Notes: generated by a model not told the origin, from the letters alone. Counted from the first letter of the stretch, positions 26,039 through 34,554 are shown. The stretch: DNA of 64,000 bases from Micromonospora trifolii (GCF_022229005.1 NZ_JAKKFD010000044.1:1-64000); one strand, 5' to 3'. Numbers and translations are program-made.

Positions 26039-26584
26039 TCAGGCCCGCGCACCGTAGACGGCGGCTCCCATGGGCTTGTCGACGTCCAGGTCCGTGACCG
26101 CTGCGACCCGGGCGATCATCATGTACTGCCCGATCACCATCAGGAGTTCGACCACCTCGCGCGGGGAGAGCAGCCCGGTCAGTGCGGCGGTGGTGTCGTC
26201 GGGCGGGCAGACGTCACGGACGACCTCGGTGGTGAAACGCAGGACGATCCGCTGGTCTGACGTGAAGCATTCGTCCCCGATCTCGTCGCGCCCGAGCGCG
26301 TGGATCATCTCTTCCGTGGCGCCGACGGAGCGGGCGATGGGCTCGTGCTGAACCCACTCGTAGGTGACATCGCTCAGCTGGGCGACTCGCAGGATCGCTA
26401 TTTCGCGCAGCAGTGGGTCGAGGGCAAGGTCCGTGAGCAGCGTGCCGCCCCAGCGCATCCAGTCCGGAAACGCCGTCTCGGCGTTCGCCATGACGCGGAA
26501 GAAGTTCAGGGGAAGCGCAGCCTGCAACGCGTCGCGGACCGGGGCCGGGGCATCGGCGGGGTTCACATAGGGCAAGCGGCTCAT
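26039..26584 (-). CDS. Carboxymuconolactone decarboxylase/AhpD-like family protein
   Basis: The 181-aa protein is all helical and carries the CMD-like signature region (LLREIAILRVAQLSDVTYEW, then VQHEPIARSVGATEEMI). It lacks the CxxC cysteines of true AhpD peroxidases. It keeps the Glu and His of the EW..H motif, as in the subgroup with unknown or decarboxylase-like activity. A GAGGGGAA ribosome site precedes the ATG. It is transcribed in the same direction as the lanthipeptide cluster but lies more than 100 nt upstream of it with its own context, so a functional link is not shown. Confidence 0.82.
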   Translation of the reverse strand: MSRLPYVNPADAPAPVRDALQAALPLNFFRVMANAETAFPDWMRWGGTLLTDLALDPLLREIAILRVAQLSDVTYEWVQHEPIARSVGATEEMIHALGRDEIGDECFTSDQRIVLRFTTEVVRDVCPPDDTTAALTGLLSPREVVELLMVIGQYMMIARVAAVTDLDVDKPMGAAVYGARA

Positions 26585-27056
26585 ATTTTCCCCTCATGTA
26601 CGGCAAGTAGGGTGTAACGGACCCTATCCGATCCCGGATGCGCTCGCCGCAGATCCGTTCGAGGAGGCCGGCGGCGGTGCGGCGATGAGCACTCGCGCGC
26701 GACGACGGTGCGGGCGGCCGGGTCAAATCCACGCTGATGCTTGTCGATGTTGCCAGAGCCGGCCCAGACGTGTTGGAATGGCTGATATCGCCGCAGCGCG
26801 GGGGCAACCGCGCTGGGAACGGCCAGCACGGGAGCATCGCAGCGCCGGCAGCGCGCCGCCCTTGGCGGACGCTCGCCTGCCGGATCGCCGGGCCATCTCT
26901 ACGACGACGGGCGCCTTGCCGGGCAATCATCCTCGCCCGCCGTCGGTACACCCCGACACGTGTCCCCGACGACCGACGCGCTCGATGCCTGACCCGCCGG
27001 GGGGCGTCCGATTCGGCCTGCCAGCACCAGAACCGGCGACGAGGTGAGAAGCAATC
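26585..27056. other. Intergenic region, no gene recognised
   Basis: About 470 nt between divergent genes. Several open frames occur on both strands, but none has a recognisable domain and their translations are Arg/Pro-rich, as expected of chance frames in GC-rich DNA. It must hold the promoters for the two flanking genes; I could not identify them. No RNA gene was recognised. Confidence 0.5.
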
Positions 27057-27635
27057 ATGATTTCCCGAGAGAACTTCGCGGGTTGGTACCGGAACCGCTT
27101 CGTGTGGGTGGCGGCGATCCTGCTGGTGGTGTCGGCCAGCGCGGTCGTACTGGTCAACCGGGCCGGCCCGGAGGCGCAGCCGGCGGATCTGCAAACGCAG
27201 ATCACGGCCCGGATGCGCACCACGCTCGAGCAGGCGGACCCGGGGCAGCACAACCACACCGGACACGGAGCCCAGCAGGCGGCCACCACGGAGAAGCCGG
27301 CGGTGATCTGCGGGGTCCGCGTCTACGGCTACGAGCCGACCGGGGCCACCGCGCTCGCCGACGTGCAGACGGTCTACGGCTTCCACCTCTGCGGGGTCGC
27401 CGAACAGAAGCGCCCGTGGGACGTGGCGGTCAAACTGGCCGGTCCCGTGATCATGGACATGTCCACCGAGCCTGCGGGCATCCAGGTGGTCGAGGCGACC
27501 GAGGAGGTCATGTTCACCGACCGGGTGCGGCAGATGCTCCCGCCCAAGTACGCGGACCTGGCGCTCAAGGAGGCGCTGACCGAGTCGGAGATGGCCGACC
27601 AGCGCCGCCGATACGACGCCGCAGCAGGCCTGTGA
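27057..27635 (+). CDS. Single-pass membrane protein of unknown function
   Basis: The 192-aa protein has one N-terminal membrane helix (about residues 16-34: FVWVAAILLVVSASAVVLV) and an external domain of about 150 residues. That domain contains a His/Gln-rich spacer (QHNHTGHGAQQ) and two cysteines (about 83 and 118) that could form a disulfide. I do not recognise the family. The ATG at 27057 follows GTGAGAAG. It precedes a secreted polysaccharide oxygenase gene by about 190 nt, but an AT-rich promoter region separates them. Confidence 0.7.
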   Translation: MISRENFAGWYRNRFVWVAAILLVVSASAVVLVNRAGPEAQPADLQTQITARMRTTLEQADPGQHNHTGHGAQQAATTEKPAVICGVRVYGYEPTGATALADVQTVYGFHLCGVAEQKRPWDVAVKLAGPVIMDMSTEPAGIQVVEATEEVMFTDRVRQMLPPKYADLALKEALTESEMADQRRRYDAAAGL

Positions 27636-27778
27636 CCATTCCGGGCGGCCGATGGCGCGGTCGTCAGTCGCACCCGGATCCGAACCGGGCGGCTGCGGAC
27701 ACCCCGGTCACCTCGATCCACATCCGACCATAGATAGATAAGCATTGATATTTAATCCGATAGATGCAACAGTTGGTT

Positions 27779-27792
27779 TGGGAGCGTTCCCA
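27779..27792. promoter_or_regulatory. CebR-like operator upstream of the AA10 oxygenase
   Basis: TGGGAGCGTTCCCA differs by one base from the cellulose-utilisation box TGGGAGCGCTCCCA bound by the cellobiose-responsive repressor CebR in actinobacteria. It lies 36 nt before the GTG start of the oxygenase gene, where a repressor would block transcription. It is preceded by an unusually AT-rich stretch (about 27729-27765) that may hold the promoter. Confidence 0.7.
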
Positions 27793-27828
27793 CACTGATC
27801 TGCAAGCCCGAAGAGCGGAGGATGAACA

Positions 27829-28509
27829 GTGCGTTCACTCAAGTCCGATCGATCCGGCGGACGATCCCGGTCACCAGTCCGTCGGTCCCTGCGAGCGTTC
27901 GTCATGGTGTTCGCCATCGTGGCCGGCATGCTGCCCTTCACCGGGGCGGCCCAGGCGCACGGCACGATCATCAACCCGATGAGTCGCGCCTACCAATGTT
28001 GGAAAGCCTGGGGCAACCAGCACATGAACCCCGCCATGCAGCAGCAGGACCCGATGTGTTGGCGGGCGTTCCAGGCCAACCCCGACACCATGTGGAACTG
28101 GATGAGCCAGCTGCGCGACGGCCTCGGCGGCCAGTACCAGGCTCGCACCCCGGACGGGCAACTGTGCAGCAACGCCCTGTCCAGGAACGACAGCGTGAAC
28201 CAGCCCGGGGCGTGGAAGACGACCACCGTCAGCCGCAACCTCACGGTCCAGCTGTACGACCAGGCCAGCCACGGCGCTGACTACTTCCAGGTCTACGTCA
28301 CCAAGCAGGGGTTCAACCCATCCACCCAGAAGCTCGGGTGGGGCAACCTCGATTTGATCACGACGACCGGGCGCTACGCGCCGGCGCAGAACATCTCGTT
28401 CAACGTCTCGCTCCCGTCGCGCAGCGGGAACCACATCCTGTTCGTGCTCTGGAGGGCGTCGCACCTGGACCAGACCTACATGTGGTGCAGCGACATCAAC
28501 GTCACCTGA
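27829..28509 (+). CDS. AA10 lytic polysaccharide monooxygenase
   Basis: The 226-aa secreted enzyme has a signal peptide ending AQA (residue 43), so the mature protein starts with His44 (HGTIINP), the copper-binding N-terminal histidine of the family. The second copper histidine is His148 (QASHGADYFQVYVTKQGF). Four or more cysteines and the ending TYMWCSDIN are typical. It is a single-domain enzyme without a binding module. It cuts crystalline cellulose or chitin oxidatively; which one cannot be settled by eye. The upstream CebR-like box argues for cellulose. GTG 27829 has GGAGGA upstream. A very strong terminator follows. Confidence 0.92.
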   Translation: MRSLKSDRSGGRSRSPVRRSLRAFVMVFAIVAGMLPFTGAAQAHGTIINPMSRAYQCWKAWGNQHMNPAMQQQDPMCWRAFQANPDTMWNWMSQLRDGLGGQYQARTPDGQLCSNALSRNDSVNQPGAWKTTTVSRNLTVQLYDQASHGADYFQVYVTKQGFNPSTQKLGWGNLDLITTTGRYAPAQNISFNVSLPSRSGNHILFVLWRASHLDQTYMWCSDINVT

Positions 28510-28529
28510 CAGGCACGACCGACAGCTAC

Positions 28530-28575
28530 AGAACAATCCGGCTCAGGGCGCCAACGCCCCGAGCCGGATTGTTCT
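28530..28575 (+). terminator. Strong hairpin terminator after the AA10 oxygenase gene
   Basis: A perfect 15-bp outer stem (28530-28544 with 28561-28575) is extended by an inner GGGCG/CGCCC stem after one mismatch. The loop is about 4 nt. It lies 20 nt after the stop codon and ends in GTTCT. Confidence 0.8.
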
Positions 28576-28803
28576 GCCGGCCCTGCCCTCAATCCGCCGA
28601 GCTGTCATTCCGTTCAGGACCATCACCACGACTGCACCGTGCAGAAGGTGCGAAAGTTGAAGGAAAGGCCGAATCCCGACAGATGCTGCGGATCGCCTCT
28701 ACATAGGCTCTGAGCAGGGAATTCATCCCTGCACCGTCGCCGGCAACGGCGTCGGATTCCGCCGAGGAGTCCGTCGGTGCATCTGATCAAGGAAGTGCCT
28801 CTC

Positions 28804-29739
28804 ATGCACCGTACGCTTCGCCGAGGGCTGCTCGTAGCCGCCACGATGATGGTCGTCAGCATCGGGATCACCGCGACGCCAGTCACCGCCGCCCAACCAA
28901 GCCAGAGCACAGCAGCGAGCCTCCCGGGGCGCGGCCTGCCCGCATTGGCCAATGGGACCTGCACCCTGCTGTGGGACCTGCTGAACGCCGGAGGCCGCAA
29001 CGGGCTCGTCGCCATCGGCCTCACCGACGGACAGCAGCTGATCAAGTTCGCCGCCAACCGCCCCGCCCTGGCCTGCACCATCGGCCCGGTCGACCTGCCC
29101 GGCAGCGAAGTCCTCATCGGCATCGACTTTCGCGTCCAGGACCGCCAGCTCTACGGCGTCGGCAACACCGGCGGCGTCTACGCGCTGAACACGCGCACCG
29201 CCGCGGCCACGAAGGTCAGCCAACTGACCGTCGCACTGAACGGCACCTCGTTCGGCGTCGACTTCAACCCCGCCGCCGACCGACTCCGGATCATCAGCGA
29301 CACCGCCCAGAACCTGCGCCACAACATCAACCCCGGCGGCACGACAGTCGTCGACGGCCCCCTCACCTACCCGCCCAGCACCACCGCCGTCGGCGTCACC
29401 GGTGCGGCGTACACCAACAACGACCTCAACCCCGCCACCGCTACCACCCTGTTCGACATCGACACCACCCTCGACCAGGTTGCCCTGCAATCTCCCGCCA
29501 ACTCCGGGCAACTGGCCGCCACCGGCGCGCTCGGAGTCAACGCGAACCTCCAAGCAGGCTTCGACATCCACAGCCAACTGAGTGGAGACCGCGCCGTGGC
29601 CAACAACGCCTACGCCGTCCTCAACGGCATCGCCGGCTCCCGGCTGTACCGGGTCGACCTGCTCACCGGCGCGGCTCAGACGACCGGCGCGTTCAACGGA
29701 CACGTGGTCCTCGATCTCGCCCTGCTCCTGCGGCAGTGA
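28804..29739 (+). CDS. Secreted DUF4394 domain protein
   Basis: The 311-aa protein has a signal peptide (about 1-30, ending PVTAA) and a repetitive beta-rich domain covering the rest. Its motifs recur (LIGIDFRVQDRQLYGVGN, then FGVDFNPAADRLRIISD), as in the predicted propeller-like DUF4394 family. No catalytic residues are known for this family. ATG 28804 is preferred over 28777 because AAGGAAG sits at ribosome-site distance and the signal peptide begins immediately. It stands alone, flanked by a terminator upstream and a convergent gene 15 nt downstream. Confidence 0.8.
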   Translation: MHRTLRRGLLVAATMMVVSIGITATPVTAAQPSQSTAASLPGRGLPALANGTCTLLWDLLNAGGRNGLVAIGLTDGQQLIKFAANRPALACTIGPVDLPGSEVLIGIDFRVQDRQLYGVGNTGGVYALNTRTAAATKVSQLTVALNGTSFGVDFNPAADRLRIISDTAQNLRHNINPGGTTVVDGPLTYPPSTTAVGVTGAAYTNNDLNPATATTLFDIDTTLDQVALQSPANSGQLAATGALGVNANLQAGFDIHSQLSGDRAVANNAYAVLNGIAGSRLYRVDLLTGAAQTTGAFNGHVVLDLALLLRQ

Positions 29740-29754
29740 CCGGTCGCCGCCGCG

Positions 29755-31410
29755 TCAGTCAAGGCGAATGCTTGCGAGGGCCAGTCGTTGGAAGGGCTCG
29801 GTCTCGTTCCACTGGCTGTCCTGGGTGATCCAGGACAGGCTGTAGGCGCGGGCCCTGCTCTCGTTGACCAACAGCCGGCGGGCGTGCAGCCGCACCCCGC
29901 CGGCCTGCTCGCAGGTGTACTCCCACTCCGCAGCGCCGCCCGGGCGGATGACCGGCCCGATGCTGATCTTCTGGTAGCCGGCGAGCGCCCCGGAGGTCAG
30001 CGCGTCGCGCTCGGCGGCCTCCCACCGCTTCGACGGTACGGAAGACGCTGTGGCGGCGGGGTCGACGGCGATGGCCCGCACCTCGGCGGGGTCTCGGAAG
30101 CAGACCAGGACGCCCTCGGTGTGCCGGGTCCACCCCTCGGGCACCGCCAGCAGAAAGCCGGCGGGGTCCTGGTGCCACGCCCACCCGTTCGGCAGGGCAT
30201 ACGGCAGCGGCGTGCTGGGCTCCCGCAGAGGCTCGGCTTCGCTGGAGGCGGCATCGTCCAGGCAAGGGTGGGCCGGCGGTGCCGTCACGGTCGGCTCCAC
30301 CACGCCGGCGGCCACACCGCCTGGTTCGGCCGCCGGAGGGCTGTCCTGGCCGCGCCAGCCGCCGATCACGGCGCCGGTTGCCGTGACGACGACGGCCACG
30401 ACCCCCAGCAGGCCCACCACGGCGCCGGCGAATGCCCAGCCGGTCGTCCGATCGCGGGTGGTGGGCGCGAGGACCGGAATGACCATTGTGGTGATCGCGT
30501 CCGCAGCGACCGGAGCCGTCGGCGTGACGGCCCGGGGCCGACGGCGCGACGCAGCGCGTACCCGCGGCCAGCGGCGCGCTCGCGGTGCCGGCGCGGGCGT
30601 CGCCGCGGCCACCTGCTCCAGCTGGTCGCGGGCCTCCTGCGCGGAGAGACGTTGGCGGGGGTTGCGCAGCAGGAGACCAGTGATCGCGGGTTCGAGCGGC
30701 GCGACGGTCATCCGGTCCGGCGCCTCGGTGGCCAGGGCGGCGAGCATGGCCAGTGTCGACTGCCGACTCCACGGGGGGCGGCCCTCCGTGGCCAGGTAGA
30801 GCGTCGCGCCGAGGGCCCACAGGTCGGTGGCGGGGGTGGCCCTCCCGTCGCGGGCCCGCTCCGGCGCGGTGTACTGGACCGTCGACAGGCTCGCCGCGGT
30901 GACGGTCGCCGGATCCCGGGTGTCGAAGATCGACAGACCGAATCCGCCGAGCATGACCCGCCCATCGTCGGCGAGCAACACGTTCTGCGGCCGGATCTCC
31001 CGATGCGTCACTCCCCTCGCGTGGGCGGCACTCAGTGCGGCGATCAGGTGCAGGCCGACCCGCGCCACCTCCGCCGGTGCCAGCGGACCGTCGGTGGCAA
31101 CCACCTCGGACAGGGACCGGGAGGGTACGTGCTCCATGACGAGCCACAGATATCCGTCGGTGCTCAGCACGTCCCACATCCCGAGCACACCTGGATGATC
31201 CAGAGCGGCCAGGCCGCCTACCTCCCCGAGCGTCCTGTCCCGCAGCCGGGACCGCTCGGCGTCGCTCACCCATCCCGGCAGGGTGATCTGCTTGAGCGCG
31301 ACCTGCCGGTCGAGCACCTCGTCGCGTGCCAGCCAGACCCGCCCCGGGGTCGCGGTGTCCCCGATCAGCAGGAGCCTGCGGTACCGGCCGGCGAGCAACT
31401 CGTCATCCAT
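29755..31410 (-). CDS. Membrane pseudokinase (Ser/Thr kinase fold), SigK-regulon member
   Basis: The 551-aa protein has a kinase fold (about 8-270), a basic/Ala-rich linker, one membrane helix (about 355-385, AGAVVGLLGVVAVVVTATGA) and an external domain of about 160 residues. Lys40 (VALK) and Asn143 are kept. The glycine loop is broken, the catalytic HRD is HRE (136-138) and the metal-binding DFG is GFG (156-158), so catalysis is unlikely. It probably works as a scaffold or sensor. ATG 31410 is preferred over a TTG at 31467 because a SigK-type promoter ends 7 nt upstream, implying a leaderless transcript. Confidence 0.85.
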   Translation of the reverse strand: MDDELLAGRYRRLLLIGDTATPGRVWLARDEVLDRQVALKQITLPGWVSDAERSRLRDRTLGEVGGLAALDHPGVLGMWDVLSTDGYLWLVMEHVPSRSLSEVVATDGPLAPAEVARVGLHLIAALSAAHARGVTHREIRPQNVLLADDGRVMLGGFGLSIFDTRDPATVTAASLSTVQYTAPERARDGRATPATDLWALGATLYLATEGRPPWSRQSTLAMLAALATEAPDRMTVAPLEPAITGLLLRNPRQRLSAQEARDQLEQVAAATPAPAPRARRWPRVRAASRRRPRAVTPTAPVAADAITTMVIPVLAPTTRDRTTGWAFAGAVVGLLGVVAVVVTATGAVIGGWRGQDSPPAAEPGGVAAGVVEPTVTAPPAHPCLDDAASSEAEPLREPSTPLPYALPNGWAWHQDPAGFLLAVPEGWTRHTEGVLVCFRDPAEVRAIAVDPAATASSVPSKRWEAAERDALTSGALAGYQKISIGPVIRPGGAAEWEYTCEQAGGVRLHARRLLVNESRARAYSLSWITQDSQWNETEPFQRLALASIRLD

Positions 31411-31417
31411 GCGAGTG

Positions 31418-31444
31418 ATTCGGAGCGGTCCGCCGTCCGGATGG
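31418..31444 (-). promoter_or_regulatory. SigK-type promoter of the pseudokinase gene
   Basis: On the minus strand CCATCC (31444-31439), 15 nt, then CCGAAT (31423-31418). These are the hexamers known for mycobacterial SigK promoters. The -10 element ends 7 nt before the ATG at 31410, so transcription would start at or next to the start codon. Confidence 0.65.
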
Positions 31445-31525
31445 GTGAGGGTGACCAGAAGCACCAAAGTTCGGGCAGCGGACAGGGCCGGGCCGGCTGC
31501 CGGTGTGACGGCAGCGCGGCCCAGC

Positions 31526-32254
31526 TCAGCTCAGCTTGACCGTACCCAGGATCCGCGTCGGCGTGACCGAGCCGCCGACGGGCTCATTGGACACCCCGAA
31601 CGTGCCCGCCTCGCCGACCGGGCCGATGACAGTGGTCGACGCCGTGTCCCCCTCGGCGAGCTGTCCCACCTTGCGGGGCTCGCTACCACGGATGAGCCAG
31701 AGCTCGTAGATCCGCCCGGCACCGGGCGCGGGCAGGTCGCGCAGCAGCACCACACCGCGGTCCCGGTCGCGGGAGACCACCACTGTGGCAGCACCACCGG
31801 GCTGCAGCGACCGCTCGAACACCCGGGCGTCCGGGGCGTCCAGGACGGCCGCGATCTGCCGGGCCTGGTCGCTGCTTGCCTGCTCGTCACTGATCCGATC
31901 GTTGCTGACGGTCCAGGTGACCGCGCTCGCGCCGCCGGCCACGAGGACGGCCGCCGCGGCGGCCACGGTGAGCTGCCGCCACCTGCCTGCCCGCCGTCCG
32001 CCGCTGGCACCCGCGGCGCTGACGCGCAGCTGCGGGGTGCGGGCCGCCTGGGCGAGGGTCCGCTCCCGCAAGCCTGGCGGGGTCGCCTCGACGACGGTGT
32101 CGTCGGCGAGGCGTGCGACGGTCTCCCGCAACTCGGCCACCTCGACCCGACACGGCTCGCACTCGGCCAGGTGCCGCTCGAACGCAGCCCGCTCGACGTC
32201 GTCGACCGCGTCCAGGACGTACGCACCAGCGAGGGTGTGCACATCGGCGCTCAT
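31526..32254 (-). CDS. rskA: Anti-sigma factor, RskA type
   Basis: The 242-aa protein has an N-terminal zinc-binding anti-sigma domain with the HxxxCxxC motif (HLAECEPC, about residues 28-35). One membrane helix (about 91-112) and an external RskA C-terminal domain (about 125-242, including GRIYELWLIRGSEPRKVGQL) follow. It should hold SigK inactive at the membrane and release it after proteolysis. Its ATG overlaps the stop of the sigma gene (ATGA at 32254-32251), ensuring balanced synthesis. Confidence 0.9.
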   Translation of the reverse strand: MSADVHTLAGAYVLDAVDDVERAAFERHLAECEPCRVEVAELRETVARLADDTVVEATPPGLRERTLAQAARTPQLRVSAAGASGGRRAGRWRQLTVAAAAAVLVAGGASAVTWTVSNDRISDEQASSDQARQIAAVLDAPDARVFERSLQPGGAATVVVSRDRDRGVVLLRDLPAPGAGRIYELWLIRGSEPRKVGQLAEGDTASTTVIGPVGEAGTFGVSNEPVGGSVTPTRILGTVKLS

Positions 32255-32877
32255 GCCCGTCCCTCCATCTCGATGCCCAGGCAGTCGCGCATCCGGATCA
32301 GTCCGTCGCGCATCCGCGTCTTCACCGTCGGCAGTGGCGTCTGCAACTTCTCGGCGACCTCTCGGTACGTGTGACCGCCGTAGTAGGCCAGGGTCACCGA
32401 CTCCCGCTGCACCGGCGTCAACCGGTCCAGGCACCGGCGGACCTGTTCCCGCTCCAACCGGGCGGTCACATCCTCGACCACCTCGTCGTAGGGGACGTGT
32501 GTCTCGGTCGCGGCGACCTGCTGGGTGCGGTTGGTGTGGGCCTGTTCGGAGCGCACCCGGTCCACCGCGCGGCGGTGCGCCATGGTCAGGATCCACGCCG
32601 AGGCCGAGCCGCGGGCGGCGTCGAAGCGGCCGGCGGTGCGCCACACCTCGACCATCACCTCCTGCGTCACCTCCTCGGCCTGCGCCGGATCGCGGACGAC
32701 CCGCCGGGCCAGCCCGAGGACCCGGCCCGCCATGGCGTCGTACAGCGTGGCGAACGCCGCCTCGTCACCCCGCGCCACCCGCTGCAGCAGCTCGTCGGCG
32801 GTCGGCGGGGTCGCGGTGTCCGGCGGCACCGAACGCAGCCGCCGCCCCTGTTCCGGGTCACCGCTCATTCTCGGCAT
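32251..32877 (-). CDS. sigK: ECF sigma factor, SigK type
   Basis: The 208-aa sigma factor has region 2 (about 30-100: DEAAFATLYDAMAGRVLGLA, then AEEVTQEVMVEVWRTAGRFD) and region 4 (about 140-200: LTPVQRESVTLAYYGGHTYR, then LQTPLPTVKTRMRDGLIRMR). It is directly followed by an overlapping RskA-type anti-sigma gene. Its upstream neighbours are a class F sortase, a surface protein, a molybdoenzyme and a fasciclin lipoprotein, the last of which is a known SigK target type in mycobacteria. The ATG 9 nt downstream (32868) is an alternative start. I saw no SigK-type promoter directly before this gene. Confidence 0.9.
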   Translation of the reverse strand: MPRMSGDPEQGRRLRSVPPDTATPPTADELLQRVARGDEAAFATLYDAMAGRVLGLARRVVRDPAQAEEVTQEVMVEVWRTAGRFDAARGSASAWILTMAHRRAVDRVRSEQAHTNRTQQVAATETHVPYDEVVEDVTARLEREQVRRCLDRLTPVQRESVTLAYYGGHTYREVAEKLQTPLPTVKTRMRDGLIRMRDCLGIEMEGRA

Positions 32878-32924
32878 GTCCTCTCCTGTGCTGGCGACGG
32901 TTCGGTGTGCCGCCGCACTCGTGC

Positions 32925-33611
32925 TTAGGCGGGATGAGCGTGGGCGAGGCGGGCGTAGACGATGACATTGTCGCGGTAGTGCTGGGTGGTGTCGTCGAAC
33001 TCGCCGCCGCAGGTGATCAGGCGTAGCGCCGCGTGGTCGGTCGCCCCGTACACCCCAGCGGTGGGGAAGCGGTCCTTGGGATGCTGCTCGACCTTCGTGA
33101 CGGTGAACATCGCGGTGCTGCCGTCCTGACGGTCGACGGTGATCCCGGCGCCGACGGTCAGCTTGCCCAGGTCGAAGAACGTCCCGCGGTGACCCTTCCA
33201 GTTCACGTGCCCGGCCAGCACGGCCGGGCCGAGAGCGCCGGGCGTCGGCGCCTTGGTGAACCAGCCCACGTCGGTGGCGCTGTCCGGAACCTGCATCGCG
33301 CCGTCCGCCTGCAGGCCGAGGGCGACGATGGTGGCGGTGGCCTTCAGCGACGGGATCGACACCCGCGTGGGCGGCGAGCCGGCCATCAGCGGTCCCGTGG
33401 TCAACTCCCCCGGCCCGCTCGCCGGAACAGGCGACGCGTTCGCGGCTGGGGCCGCAGCGGACGCGTCGGGTCGGGGTGGGTCGCCGCTCCGGTCGGCGAC
33501 TGCGACACCGATCGTCAGGGCCGCTGTCACGGTGAGGATGCCGGCCGCCGCCAGGAGCGCGTGGCGCCCCCGGCGACGGCCGGCCGGCACTGGTGCGTCG
33601 CCGGTGTCCAT
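32925..33611 (-). CDS. Class F sortase
   Basis: The 228-aa transpeptidase has an N-terminal membrane helix (about 17-39), a Pro/Ala linker and a sortase barrel (about 80-225). The catalytic residues are His135 (LAGHVNW), Cys201 (LITCGG) and Arg213 (HYRDN). Class F sortases of actinobacteria attach surface proteins carrying a C-terminal sorting signal. The gene follows by 16 nt the gene of a surface protein with a C-terminal helix and basic tail, the probable substrate. ATG 33611 is chosen because the frame upstream lies in the tail of that gene. Confidence 0.88.
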   Translation of the reverse strand: MDTGDAPVPAGRRRGRHALLAAAGILTVTAALTIGVAVADRSGDPPRPDASAAAPAANASPVPASGPGELTTGPLMAGSPPTRVSIPSLKATATIVALGLQADGAMQVPDSATDVGWFTKAPTPGALGPAVLAGHVNWKGHRGTFFDLGKLTVGAGITVDRQDGSTAMFTVTKVEQHPKDRFPTAGVYGATDHAALRLITCGGEFDDTTQHYRDNVIVYARLAHAHPA

Positions 33612-33627
33612 CACGATCGCCGTCGGC

Positions 33628-34416
33628 TCAGCGCTCGCCGGCGAGCCGGCGACGCGCGACGATCGCACCGGCCGCGCCGAGCAGCGCGAGGCCACCCACG
33701 GCGTAGATCATCATCGGCGATCCGTCGGAGGTGCTGCCGTCGCCGGTGGCGACACCCCCTGCGGGTACGGAGCCGGCGGCCGCGCCGCTGACCATGCCGC
33801 ACGTCGCGGGGTCGGTGGCCTCGGCGGGGATGCCGTTGACGCCGACGGACTTGGCGAACGTGGACTCCCCGAGCGCTTCCATGTCGTACTTGCCGTTGTT
33901 GTTGGCGTCGATGCCGTGCTGCACGAGGTGCAGGTCCTTCAGGTGCGCGATAGTGCCCTGGGGCAGGTCCGCGGCGGGGATGGTGCGCTCGTAACTGAGG
34001 TTGCCCTTCGCGTCGGCCGTCGGCATCCGGTCCACCGCCAGGCCGCTGGCCTTGGTCGTGTCCCCGGTGGTGGTCAACGAGATGAAGATGTCCCCGTACA
34101 TCTTGAGGCCCTCTTCGGTGCTGACGTAGCCGTTGCCGTTGGCGTCGGCGGACTTGTCCGGGCAGTGGAAGTCCATGCCGTTCGCTGCGCCGTGCACGTG
34201 CTGGGCGTGCGGCGAGTTCGGTGTCATGCCCTTCGACCGGATCATGACCTTCAGGTCACCGCCGCTCGTGGCAGTCAACGTGGCGGTACCGGTCGCACCG
34301 GTCTCGTTGAGGTCCTGCAACTGGACCTGCACGCTCTCGTCGGCGTGCGCAACGCCCGGAAACGCGAGGACCAGGGCGGCCGCGGGCACGGTGAGCAGGG
34401 CTCGGGACAATCTCAC
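33628..34416 (-). CDS. CHRD-like, EF-hand-bearing surface protein, likely sortase substrate
   Basis: The 262-aa protein has a signal peptide (1-25, ending AHA) and a beta-rich CHRD-like domain (about 26-190) with His-rich segments (HAQHVHG). Two Asp/Asn-rich loops resemble calcium-binding EF-hand loops (DANGNGYVSTEE and DANNNGKYD). It ends in a Gly/Ser linker, a membrane helix (MMIYAVGGLALLGAAGAIVA) and a basic tail RRRLAGER. No clear LPxTG motif precedes the helix, so either a divergent motif is used or it remains membrane-anchored. A SigK-like promoter lies upstream and the sortase gene directly downstream. Confidence 0.8.
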   Translation of the reverse strand: MRLSRALLTVPAAALVLAFPGVAHADESVQVQLQDLNETGATGTATLTATSGGDLKVMIRSKGMTPNSPHAQHVHGAANGMDFHCPDKSADANGNGYVSTEEGLKMYGDIFISLTTTGDTTKASGLAVDRMPTADAKGNLSYERTIPAADLPQGTIAHLKDLHLVQHGIDANNNGKYDMEALGESTFAKSVGVNGIPAEATDPATCGMVSGAAAGSVPAGGVATGDGSTSDGSPMMIYAVGGLALLGAAGAIVARRRLAGER

Positions 34417-34473
34417 AACAAATCTCCGTCTCCGCCTGGGTACGGCGTCGATGCTCAGGTGCTGTCGTGGGGG

Positions 34474-34500
34474 ATTCGTCGCCTCCCGTCCAGCGGATTG
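34474..34500 (-). promoter_or_regulatory. SigK-like promoter of the surface protein-sortase-sigK operon
   Basis: On the minus strand CAATCC (34500-34495), 15 nt, then ACGAAT (34479-34474). It differs by one base in each hexamer from CCATCC/CCGAAT, with the same spacing as the two other elements in this module. It lies about 60 nt before the ATG at 34416. Confidence 0.5.
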
Positions 34501-34554
34501 GTCCCGGCCCGGTTTCTTTTCGGGGCCGGACGGCGACCCGTCCGGCGCACCAGC

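Noticed and set aside
26585..27056. Possible small genes between the AhpD-like and membrane protein genes
   Set aside because: Frames on both strands are compositional and none has a domain or ribosome site that I can defend.
28777..28803. Earlier ATG for the DUF4394 protein
   Set aside because: The later ATG has a better-placed AAGGAAG and starts the signal peptide directly.
32900..32937. CCGAAC and TCATCC before sigK as a fourth SigK promoter
   Set aside because: The spacer would be 26 nt, far from the 15 nt of the other three.
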